From assembly GCA_964607865.1 (NCBI GenBank), contig CAZSLZ010000145.1, positions 1 through 7,772 on the forward strand: DNA of 7,772 bases. Direction: 5' to 3'. A program made the position numbers and the translations under genes. Shown one piece after another: positions 1 to 5,153 of this stretch. Positions within the stretch are counted from its first letter, which is position 1, and each line of letters begins with the position of its first letter. The stretch comes from CAZSLZ01 sp964607865. Its GTDB lineage: Bacteria; Vulcanimicrobiota; JAJTBE01; CAZSLZ01. The notes beneath the pieces are model-generated. The model saw nothing but the letters and a program-made list of their open reading frames with translations. It did no database searches and was not told the origin of the DNA.

Positions 1-717
1 GAGGAAAAGGAGGTCAACCTGGTGGGTTGCAATGGATGGAATGGTACCAATGGAAATATGGTGGACGATATCTGTTGGAACGACAAGGTGTTTTTGGGCT
101 GTGGAGGTGTATATGAAATGATCGATTTGCCTGATATCATATCTTGCCTGAACCAGGCGGCCTGAAAGAACCGAAGTATAGGGGTGCTTGCCGTCGCCGT
201 CGGGAGTCCCTACCGGCAAAGGCTGTGCTATAAGTACGTCATACATGAAACCTTCTACGGTATTGCCATCATCATCATAGATAGCCTTGTCCCCAAGAAT
301 TGACGTATCACCATATGCCTCGTCGGGATCATCAACACCGGCAACGGGTTTTATGATAAGGGGGAGATCCGGGCTCAGTTTTGTGTTTAAATCGTTGGTG
401 TTATCAGCGTCGTCCGGGTTGTAAACCTTTACGGCATTCTGATAGACGCCATTTGTGGGTTGAATCCATACCGGCCCAAACTGATTGTCCGTTGTGTCCG
501 GAGTGGGATCCACAATAGAAAGATAAGCCAGCATTATCTCCGTTCCCGCTTTTGCCTGCTGCAGGGCCAGCATTGATTCCTCGTCCAGCCTGCCCACCCG
601 GCCTTCGCTTACCGTTATGGTAAGAAAAGCAATGGCCAAAGTTGCCACAATTGCAACGGTAAAAATTGTAGTTACCAGAGCAATTCCCTTCTTCTTAGTT
701 CTCTTTCTGGGTTTCAT
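1..717 (-). CDS. PilX-like minor pilin / pilus assembly protein, 3' end beyond window
   Basis: The frame is open from the ATG at 715-717 to position 1 (239 codons) and continues past the left edge. The N-terminus is a short basic leader (KPRKRTKKKG) followed by a hydrophobic helix at about residues 11-35 and then a polar helix with RLDEESMLALQQAKAGTE. This is the arrangement of the PilX N-terminal family of type IV pilus minor pilins. The residues after the leader glycine are IALVT, so the usual Glu at mature position 5 is absent; GspK/PilX-type tip subunits often lack it. The rest is an Asp/Gly/Pro-rich domain with no motif I recognise. A strong site (GGAGGTG, complement of 725-731) sits 7 bases before the ATG. 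It is the third gene of a PilV-PilW-PilX cassette, 29 bases after the previous stop. The family call is by N-terminal pattern and gene order only; the downstream domain could be lineage-specific. Confidence 0.75.
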   Translation of the reverse strand, partial: MKPRKRTKKKGIALVTTIFTVAIVATLAIAFLTITVSEGRVGRLDEESMLALQQAKAGTEIMLAYLSIVDPTPDTTDNQFGPVWIQPTNGVYQNAVKVYNPDDADNTNDLNTKLSPDLPLIIKPVAGVDDPDEAYGDTSILGDKAIYDDDGNTVEGFMYDVLIAQPLPVGTPDGDGKHPYTSVLSGRLVQARYDIRQIDHFIYTSTAQKHLVVPTDIVHHISIGTIPSIATHQVDLLFL

Positions 718-746
718 TTTTCAGCACCTCCAAGTGTACTTGACTT

Positions 747-1604
747 CTAATCAGTCATAATCGTCGCGTTAATAGTATCTCCGTATTCAATAAAATTACC
801 CTTGCTGTCCTGTGAAATGGAATGAATGAATATTTCCATAAAATGCCTGTCGAAAGCTGTATTGTATGCCAAATCTGTAACTCCGTTTTCTCTTACTACT
901 TCGAAAAATATTCTTCCATAATTTCCCGGAACCTGGGCAATTAAATCCTGCCCCGCAAGGAGGGTTGTATTTGAAGGGGTTAATACTCCCGAGGTTATAA
1001 CCCAGTAGTTGGATGTTAAAGAAAATCCCTGAACCGAGGAATTGACCCTGTATGTATTTTTCCAGATTTGAAAAGGAGCGGTTTCTGGCACTACGTATTC
1101 GACAAAAACAAGTTGGTTAAGAAAATCGTAGGGATCGCTTATTCTCTGATCTTCCACGTCGGAAGCTGCGCAGAACATAACAAGCCGGTTCTGTGAAATG
1201 CCGCCTGATTTTTCTACCGACAGGCTTGCATAGGGGGCGCAATTTGCATCGTCAGGATCGATAGTGGTAAGGTCGGGGAAATATGAAAAAACATGGTCAT
1301 CCACCGGGTCATCCTGGGCATTGTAGGGGTTGGGAAGCAATACACCCGAGGGAATCCAGTTCTGATTATCAGCGGTGGGAATGGTGGGCCTGATAGAACG
1401 GGAAATGTCAATCTGCATACTTCTGAGGGCAAAATTAACCTGATATCTCATTTCTGCCAGGGTTTTGGTTCGGCTGTAGCTGTTTACAGTGGTCATTAAA
1501 AAACCAAAAAGCATGGTGGCGAACACGCTGAAAGCTACAGTGGCCACCATAATTTCTACCAGGGTCAGGCCTTTATTTCTTTTTAAAGATTTATATAATA
1601 ACAT
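747..1604 (-). CDS. PilW-like prepilin (type IV pilus / type II secretion minor pilin)
   Basis: A 285-residue prepilin. The leader MLLYKSLKRNKG is followed by LTLVEIMVATVAFSVFATMLFGFL, so prepilin peptidase would cut after Gly12 and N-methylate Leu13. Glu17 is the conserved Glu5 of mature pilins. The hydrophobic helix spans about 13-37. It is followed by an amphipathic segment (EMRYQVNFALRSMQIDISRSIR, about 51-72) typical of PilW/PulJ proteins, then a large C-terminal globular domain. Two cysteines (about 122 and 145) could form a disulfide. A very strong site (AGGAGGT, complement of 1611-1617) supports the ATG at 1602-1604. The gene lies 24 bases after the PilV-like gene and 29 before the PilX-like gene, so the three are almost certainly one transcript. 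The PilV-W-X order is the one known from minor-pilin operons of Pseudomonas. The assignment to PilW rather than another GspJ-like pseudopilin rests on size and position. Confidence 0.82.
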   Translation of the reverse strand: MLLYKSLKRNKGLTLVEIMVATVAFSVFATMLFGFLMTTVNSYSRTKTLAEMRYQVNFALRSMQIDISRSIRPTIPTADNQNWIPSGVLLPNPYNAQDDPVDDHVFSYFPDLTTIDPDDANCAPYASLSVEKSGGISQNRLVMFCAASDVEDQRISDPYDFLNQLVFVEYVVPETAPFQIWKNTYRVNSSVQGFSLTSNYWVITSGVLTPSNTTLLAGQDLIAQVPGNYGRIFFEVVRENGVTDLAYNTAFDRHFMEIFIHSISQDSKGNFIEYGDTINATIMTD

Positions 1605-1628
1605 TTGTTAACCTCCTGAAATAACCGG

Positions 1629-2087
1629 TTATCTTCTGCAATCTGCCCTCATACTTTGAACTGTAACAGAACGCTTCTGGGCGCTTCCCTGAAGAATATC
1701 ATTCCATTCTACAGTGACCTGGATCAGAACCAGAGAGTTTCTTGGTGAGTCTCTGAAATCTACCACAATACCGCCATCGGGGATGACAAAATCACTGCCG
1801 GCGGGAATATAGTTGTTGAACAGGGATTCATCTATATCCGGCGAATTTTCCAGGTCTTCAATGTTGAGGCTGTACAGGGTGGAAGGTGTCCATTCAACGG
1901 TGTGCAGCCGGTCAACAATGGCGTTGGCAATCTGGGTCGCCTGGTTTCTTTTTTCCACTTTCTGGGTAAGCTTCATTCCAAAGGGGAAGGTCATGGCGAA
2001 AGCCATCATGATTACAGTAAAGAGCCCGATAGAGATCATGATTTCTAGAAGCGATAACCCCTTATTTCTCTTTAAACATTTTGGCAT
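1629..2087 (-). CDS. PilV-like prepilin (type IV pilus minor pilin, GspI/PilV type)
   Basis: A 152-residue prepilin beginning MPKCLKRNKG, then LSLLEIMISIGLFTVIMMAFAMTF. The predicted prepilin peptidase site is after Gly10, and Glu15 is Glu5 of the mature protein. The hydrophobic helix covers about 11-34. It is followed by QKVEKRNQATQIANAIVDRLHTVEW, the amphipathic continuation seen in PilV/GspI proteins. The C-terminal part ends in beta-type segments (GIVVDFRDSP, LVLIQVTVEWND, RSVTVQSMR), as is usual for PilV. The start is set by GGAGG (complement of 2095-2099) about 7 bases before the ATG. It is the first gene of the pilin cassette, directly downstream of two strong promoter-like sequences. 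Its leader and that of the next gene share the string LKRNKGL, which suggests duplication or a common processing enzyme. The protein would be inserted in the cytoplasmic membrane and assembled into a pilus or pseudopilus. Confidence 0.82.
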   Translation of the reverse strand: MPKCLKRNKGLSLLEIMISIGLFTVIMMAFAMTFPFGMKLTQKVEKRNQATQIANAIVDRLHTVEWTPSTLYSLNIEDLENSPDIDESLFNNYIPAGSDFVIPDGGIVVDFRDSPRNSLVLIQVTVEWNDILQGSAQKRSVTVQSMRADCRR

Positions 2088-2119
2088 CTCGTTTCCTCCG
2101 GTTTGTGTTCTTATTATAA

Positions 2120-2148
2120 ATTATAGCAAAAAAAAGATTACTTTTCAA
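2120..2148 (-). promoter_or_regulatory. Proximal promoter (P1) of the pilin operon, extended -10
   Basis: On the minus strand the -35 is TTGAAA (complement of 2143-2148), the spacer is exactly 17 bases, and the -10 is a perfect TATAAT (complement of 2120-2125) preceded by TGC, making an extended -10. The spacer is T-rich. Transcription would start near 2113, about 25 bases before the first pilin ATG at 2087, with its ribosome binding site between. This is the best promoter match in the window. The call is by consensus only; no experiment is available. Confidence 0.75.
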
Positions 2149-2188
2149 AAAAACATTTCAAAATCAATAAAAATTTTTTTCCATTATT

Positions 2189-2218
2189 ATTATAGCAAAA
2201 AAAAATGTACTTTTTCTG
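2189..2218 (-). promoter_or_regulatory. Distal promoter-like repeat (P2) upstream of the pilin operon
   Basis: This is a second TGC-TATAAT extended -10 (TATAAT complement of 2189-2194), with the same T-tract in front as the proximal promoter, 69 bases further upstream. The -35 region is weaker: CAGAAA with an 18-base spacer. An extended -10 can compensate for a poor -35. The two elements share a run of T followed by GCTATAAT and a GAAAA(A)GTA segment, so they look like a diverged direct repeat. Confidence 0.5.
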
Positions 2219-2247
2219 AATAAATTGTAAATAATAGGGAAAGTTGT

Positions 2248-2263
2248 ATTAAGATTTCTTAAT
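2248..2263. repeat. A/T-rich inverted repeat (7-bp arms, 2-base centre)
   Basis: The sequence ATTAAGA-TT-TCTTAAT is a near-perfect palindrome, 6 bases after the stop of the secreted-protein gene and about 30 bases upstream of the distal promoter repeat. No T-run follows it on the minus strand, so it is a poor intrinsic terminator. It could be an operator for the pilin operon or chance in A/T-rich DNA. Confidence 0.35.
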
Positions 2264-2268
2264 ATAAT

Positions 2269-2784
2269 TTATTTCAATATCGGTTTTTCCCCCATATATT
2301 TTTCTATCAGGGTTTTCACCATTGCCACAACTTCCATTACTCCGGTGTTTTCCCGGGCTTCACCTAGCCAGATATGAGATTCATATTTAACCCCGTCTTT
2401 TTCCAGGTTAAATGTATATTCAACTTCATCAGGTTTTCCCGGGCCCTGGGAACTTTTCAGGTTATACAGGTCAATCCTGTCAACCAAATTCCACAGGTTG
2501 TGGTTCTCTTCGCAGGTTATGGTAAAATCCCCAAAATCTTCAACATTATTGCTGGTTATATGTCTTATAGTAAGATTTTTATGCCCTTTTAGTTCACATA
2601 TCCATTCACCATAGCCCTGGGGGTGGTTGGCCCCTCCGCTGGAAAATTTGAAAACCCTTCCCTCGAAATGATGGCCTTTTTCCTTATGATTTTCCTCTTC
2701 ATGGCCAATAACAGGTTCAGCCACAAGAAAAATTGCCAGTGCAATTAAAATAATCCATGTAAGGGTTGTAATTTGTTTCTTCAT
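2269..2784 (-). CDS. Secreted histidine-rich protein of unknown function
   Basis: A 171-residue protein I do not recognise. It has a classical Sec signal peptide: MKKQ, then a hydrophobic core at about residues 6-22, with a likely cleavage after VIG at about 27. There is no lipobox cysteine, so it is probably released or loosely retained outside the membrane. The mature N-terminus is rich in His and Glu (GHEEENHKEKGHH, about 27-39), a possible metal-binding tail. Two cysteines (63 and 91) could pair. The C-terminal half runs through a Trp/Asp/Leu-containing segment (WNLVDRIDLYNLKSS), a PDEVEYTF segment and a final amphipathic helix (VVAMVKTLIEKYMGEKP), so a compact alpha/beta fold seems likely. 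The ATG at 2782-2784 is preceded by GAGGT 7 bases upstream. It is co-directional with the pilin genes but 181 bases away with its own likely promoter, so a functional tie to pili is not shown. Confidence 0.75.
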   Translation of the reverse strand: MKKQITTLTWIILIALAIFLVAEPVIGHEEENHKEKGHHFEGRVFKFSSGGANHPQGYGEWICELKGHKNLTIRHITSNNVEDFGDFTITCEENHNLWNLVDRIDLYNLKSSQGPGKPDEVEYTFNLEKDGVKYESHIWLGEARENTGVMEVVAMVKTLIEKYMGEKPILK

Positions 2785-2842
2785 AATTTACCTCGTATTT
2801 TTTTATATATATTCTTTTCTTTAATACGGTAATTTACCCTGT

Positions 2843-2871
2843 TTTAAAATTTGTTCACATTTTTTTTACAA
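2843..2871 (-). promoter_or_regulatory. Weak candidate promoter for the secreted-protein gene
   Basis: On the minus strand TTGTAA (complement of 2866-2871) and TTTAAA (complement of 2843-2848) are separated by 17 bases. Each matches the sigma-A consensus at 4 of 6 positions. The region is so A/T-rich that chance matches are likely. It lies in the 155-base divergent interval between the secreted-protein gene and the small plus-strand gene. Confidence 0.25.
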
Positions 2872-2884
2872 AAAGGGGGTTTCT

Positions 2885-2913
2885 TTTTTTGCAAATTAAG
2901 AGTAATATATAAT
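2885..2913 (+). promoter_or_regulatory. Candidate promoter for the small gene and possibly malic enzyme
   Basis: A perfect -10 TATAAT lies at 2908-2913. The -35 at a 17-base spacing is only a T-run (2885-2890), so it is poor. Transcription would start near 2920, just ahead of the ribosome binding site at 2927-2933. The perfect -10 and its position make it plausible, but the -35 is weak, so an activator may be needed. Confidence 0.4.
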
Positions 2914-2939
2914 TACTTTCATGTCCTGGAGGGATAAAA

Positions 2940-3122
2940 ATGATTGACAGAGTAGGAATTAACAACAATTACCAGGGCGTTTCTCCTCAGAAAAAGACGG
3001 AAGAAAAACCCGGAGATGAAAATCAGGTTTTAGATAAATTCAGCAAAAGCGATGAAGAACAGCAGGAATATGCAAAGATGAGATTAATTGGCCCTTCCAT
3101 GTTTGCAAATATTGCCAAGTAA
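2940..3122 (+). CDS. Small acidic/polar protein of unknown function (60 residues)
   Basis: A 60-residue gene starting MIDRVGINNNYQGVSPQKK and ending GPSMFANIAK. It is supported by a strong ribosome binding site (TGGAGGG, 2927-2933) 6 bases before the ATG, by a TATAAT upstream and by a hairpin after the stop. There is no signal peptide, membrane segment or cysteine. The middle is highly charged (KTEEKPGDENQ, KSDEEQQEYAK) and probably disordered, with short less polar ends. The overall look (small, disordered, VGxNN-type start) loosely recalls FlgM-like anti-sigma or regulatory peptides, but I see no real match and do not assign that function. It precedes the malic enzyme gene by 75 bases in the same direction and may share its transcript. 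Confidence 0.7.
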   Translation: MIDRVGINNNYQGVSPQKKTEEKPGDENQVLDKFSKSDEEQQEYAKMRLIGPSMFANIAK

Positions 3123-3144
3123 AAAATAGCCAGATATCACCAAT

Positions 3145-3176
3145 ATGAGCTCATTCTTACAGAATGGGCTCATTTT
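3145..3176 (+). terminator. Hairpin after the small gene; terminator or attenuator ahead of malic enzyme
   Basis: The arms 3145-3157 (ATGAGCTCATTCT) and 3161-3173 (AGAATGGGCTCAT) pair over 13 bp with one G-U wobble and a 3-base loop (TAC). The stem is followed by only four T (3173-3176) before A. The stem is strong but the short T-run suggests partial termination. It ends about 8 bases before the ribosome binding site of the malic enzyme gene and no good promoter is visible between, so read-through is probably how that gene is expressed. Confidence 0.65.
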
Positions 3177-3197
3177 ATCAAGAAAGGAATTGAATTG

Positions 3198-4538
3198 ATG
3201 AAACCACAAATCGAACAATTGTTGGCCAAGGCTAACAAGCCTTCCGCTGACGCCCTTAAAATGCATCCGTTCTACAGCGGCAAACTTCAGGTAATGCCCA
3301 AATGCAGAATTAAAGACTTCGATGACTTCGCCATCTGGTACACTCCCGGAGTGGCAGCTGCCTGTAAGGATATTGCCACCAATCCCGAAACTGTATATAA
3401 GCACACAAATAAAGCAAATTCTGTGGCTATTGTTTCTGATGGAACCAGGGTTCTGGGCCTGGGAGATATCGGCCCCGAAGCTGCCATGCCGGTAATGGAA
3501 GGAAAAGCTATCCTGTTCAAATATTTGGGCGGAGTCGATGCTTTTCCCATCTGCCTGAATACAAAAGATCCCGCAGAAATGATTAGAACCTGCAGAATGC
3601 TGGAACCAACCTTCGGAGGAATAAACCTGGAGGATATTGCCCAACCCAAGTGTTTTGAAATTCTGGATACCCTGCGGGAACAGGCAGAAATTCCCGTCTG
3701 GCACGATGACCAGCAGGGCACAGCTGCAGTTACCCTGGCAGGGTTGATTAACGCTTTAATAATTGTTAAGAAAAAAAGGGAGGAAGTCCGGGTGGCAATG
3801 GTGGGCGCCGGAGCTGCCAATATTGCCATAGCCCGTATTATGATAACTGCAGGTTTTGACCCTGAAAAGATTGTTATGGTGGATTCCAGGGGAACATTAC
3901 ATAAAGGCAGGAATGATCTGAAAGAAAAATATAAGGAAAAATGGCATATTTGTGAAATTACAAATAAGGAACAGGTAGCCGGGGGTATTCCAGAGGCCAT
4001 GGGAAATGCCGATATTCTCATTGCCCTGTCATCTCCGGGCCCGGATGTAATAAAAAAGCAATGGATTAAATCCATGGCAGAAGATCCGATAATATTTGTC
4101 TGCGCCAACCCTGTGCCTGAGATCTGGCCATGGGAAGCCAGGGAAGCCGGCGCAAGGATAGTAGCTACCGGCCGTTCCGATTTTCCCAACCAGATTAACA
4201 ATTCCCTGGGTTTCCCTGCAATCTTCCGGGGTACTCTGGATGTCATGGCCACTACAATTACCGATGAAATGTGTATAGCTGCCGCCGAGGAGTTAGCCTT
4301 GTGCGCCAGAGATCGGGGATTGAAGGAAGATTTTCTTATACCCACTATGGATGACTGGGAGGTTTACCCCAGGGAAGCTGTGGCTGTAGGTATGAAAGCT
4401 ATGGAACAGGGAGTAGCCAGGTTGAGGCTTTCCAGGGAAGAATTGTTTGATAAATCTTCAAACATAATTAAAAATGCTCGTAGTTCTGTTAAAGTGCTTA
4501 TGAAGGAAGGATTAATTCCCGAGTTCAACAAAAAATAG
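3198..4538 (+). CDS. Malic enzyme (oxaloacetate-decarboxylating malate dehydrogenase)
   Basis: A complete 446-residue malic enzyme: (S)-malate + NAD(P)+ to pyruvate + CO2 + NAD(P)H with a divalent metal. It is cytosolic and links the TCA/C4-acid pool to pyruvate. The N-terminal domain contains WYTPGV (catalytic Tyr at about 48), VSDGTRVLGLGDIGPEAAMPVMEGKAILFK (catalytic Lys at about 103), NLEDI (metal ligands at about 145-146) and HDDQQGTA (Asp at about 170-171). The Rossmann part has GAGAAN (203-208) and VDSRG (228-232), with an Asp at the end of strand 2 that suggests NAD rather than NADP preference. ATGRSDFPNQINN and PAIFRG complete the family signature. The length is that of the small bacterial class, without the phosphotransacetylase extension. 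A TTG immediately precedes the ATG, but the ATG at 3198 lies 9 bases after AAGGA (3184-3188) and is the preferred start. It is expressed from upstream through the hairpin at 3145-3176 and ends at an intrinsic terminator. Related symbols are maeA and ytsJ; cofactor use is not proven, so none is assigned. Confidence 0.97.
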   Translation: MKPQIEQLLAKANKPSADALKMHPFYSGKLQVMPKCRIKDFDDFAIWYTPGVAAACKDIATNPETVYKHTNKANSVAIVSDGTRVLGLGDIGPEAAMPVMEGKAILFKYLGGVDAFPICLNTKDPAEMIRTCRMLEPTFGGINLEDIAQPKCFEILDTLREQAEIPVWHDDQQGTAAVTLAGLINALIIVKKKREEVRVAMVGAGAANIAIARIMITAGFDPEKIVMVDSRGTLHKGRNDLKEKYKEKWHICEITNKEQVAGGIPEAMGNADILIALSSPGPDVIKKQWIKSMAEDPIIFVCANPVPEIWPWEAREAGARIVATGRSDFPNQINNSLGFPAIFRGTLDVMATTITDEMCIAAAEELALCARDRGLKEDFLIPTMDDWEVYPREAVAVGMKAMEQGVARLRLSREELFDKSSNIIKNARSSVKVLMKEGLIPEFNKK

Positions 4539-4553
4539 ATAATAACAGGAACC

Positions 4554-4578
4554 CAGAGGGAAACTTCTGTTTTTTTTT
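4554..4578 (+). terminator. Intrinsic terminator of the malic enzyme gene
   Basis: The stem CAGAGG/CTTCTG (4554-4559 with 4564-4569, one G-U pair) closes a GAAA tetraloop (4560-4563) and is followed by nine T (4570-4578). It lies 15 bases after the stop codon. This separates the malic enzyme transcript from the regulator gene downstream. Confidence 0.85.
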
Positions 4579-4631
4579 GTTCTTTGAAAGGAAGAAGCCA
4601 ACAAACAATGAAATAATTTTTATGCTTTTAA

Positions 4632-4754
4632 CAATACTCTCCAGTTTATTTAAGGGAAGAATATGATAAATCAGAAAGGGCTGCTGAAATTTCGGAAAAC
4701 AAAATAAACAAAGAGAAATATCAACCTGTTTACAAAATAAAAACCGCTGCAGAA
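4632..4754 (+). other. Probable missing N-terminal coding part of the MerR-type gene
   Basis: The reading frame of the downstream regulator is open back to a TAA at 4629-4631 and reads plausibly as protein: YSPVYLREEYDKSERAAEIS, then about KEKYQPVYKIKTAAEM. The last part, PVYKIKTAAEMSGV, is the first helix of a MerR/HspR winged helix-turn-helix, so this stretch is probably translated. It contains no ATG, GTG or TTG in frame. The best possibility is an ATT at 4689-4691, 8 bases after AAAGGG (4675-4680). Otherwise a frameshift or sequence error lies upstream: a well-placed ATG at 4663 with AAGGGA in front is one frame off. The rest of the 4579-4754 interval shows no other gene. Confidence 0.55.
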
Positions 4755-5153
4755 ATGAGCGGTGTTACCGCCAATCTTATAAGAGCCTACGAAAACATGG
4801 GATTGCTGAGGCCTTACAGAGAACCCAGCAGTAATTACCGTTTATTTACAGAAGATGAAATTGAATGGATTAAAAGAATCAAGTATCTGATTAATGAAGT
4901 GGGGCTTAATATTGAGGGAATAAAGGCATTTCTCACTGTGGATCCCTGTTGGGAAGTCCGGAATTGTTCAGAGGAAGCCCAGAAAACATGCGAAGCTTTC
5001 AAAAAGATCAATCTGCCTTGTTGGTCGATAAAATCTCAAGTTGAATGTTGCGATAAGCTGGAGTGTTACAAATGCGAGTATTTTATCAGATCGCGACAGC
5101 ACCGGAAACTTCAGCCCATAGAGAAACAGAACAAAGCAGAAGACACTGATTAA
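4755..5153 (+). CDS. MerR/HspR-family transcriptional regulator with C-terminal two-CW cysteine domain
   Basis: The 132 residues from the only canonical ATG begin inside the helix-turn-helix (SGVTANLIRAYENMGLLRPYR), followed by the wing (SNYRLFTEDEIEWIKRIKYL) and the GLNIEGIKAFL segment typical of HspR/MerR proteins. The classical long MerR dimerisation coil is absent. The C-terminus has eight cysteines: CW (65-66), C71, C79, CW (89-90), C98, C99, C104 and C107. The spacing resembles the small 'two-CW' domain found at the ends of signalling proteins, which probably binds metal or an Fe-S or redox centre. A basic tail (RSRQHRKLQPIEKQNK) follows. No ribosome binding site precedes 4755, and the first HTH helix would be cut, so the true start is probably upstream (see 4632-4754). 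It follows the malic enzyme terminator and converges on the kinase gene, overlapping it by 4 bases. Targets are unknown; autoregulation is likely for the family. Confidence 0.85.
   Translation: MSGVTANLIRAYENMGLLRPYREPSSNYRLFTEDEIEWIKRIKYLINEVGLNIEGIKAFLTVDPCWEVRNCSEEAQKTCEAFKKINLPCWSIKSQVECCDKLECYKCEYFIRSRQHRKLQPIEKQNKAEDTD

Noticed and set aside
1214..1499. Two short open frames (1214-1432 minus, 1293-1499 plus) inside the PilW-like gene
   Set aside because: They are in alternative frames of a well-supported gene, with no ribosome sites or motifs.
1813..2223. Plus-strand open frame of 136 codons over the PilV-like gene and the A/T-rich region
   Set aside because: It is antisense to a clear prepilin gene; its C-terminal half is the Lys/Phe/Tyr-rich translation of A/T-rich promoter DNA.
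2248..2263. Intrinsic terminator of the secreted-protein gene
   Set aside because: The stem is all but one pair per arm A/T and lacks a following T-run on the minus strand.
2374..2592. Plus-strand open frame of 72 codons inside the secreted-protein gene
   Set aside because: It is an antisense shadow without a start signal.
3084..3704. Minus-strand open frame of 206 codons across the hairpin and the malic enzyme start
   Set aside because: It overlaps two supported plus-strand genes and the hairpin, and its protein has no recognisable features.
3287..4345. Long minus-strand open frame (352 codons) opposite the malic enzyme gene
   Set aside because: It is the antisense shadow of a gene with full family motifs; its translation is low-complexity Ser/Ala/Ile with no family likeness.
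4663..4710. Programmed -1 frameshift joining the ATG at 4663 to the regulator frame
   Set aside because: No canonical X-XXY-YYZ slippery heptamer is present before the TAA at 4705, and no stimulatory structure is apparent; an ATT start or a sequence error is simpler.
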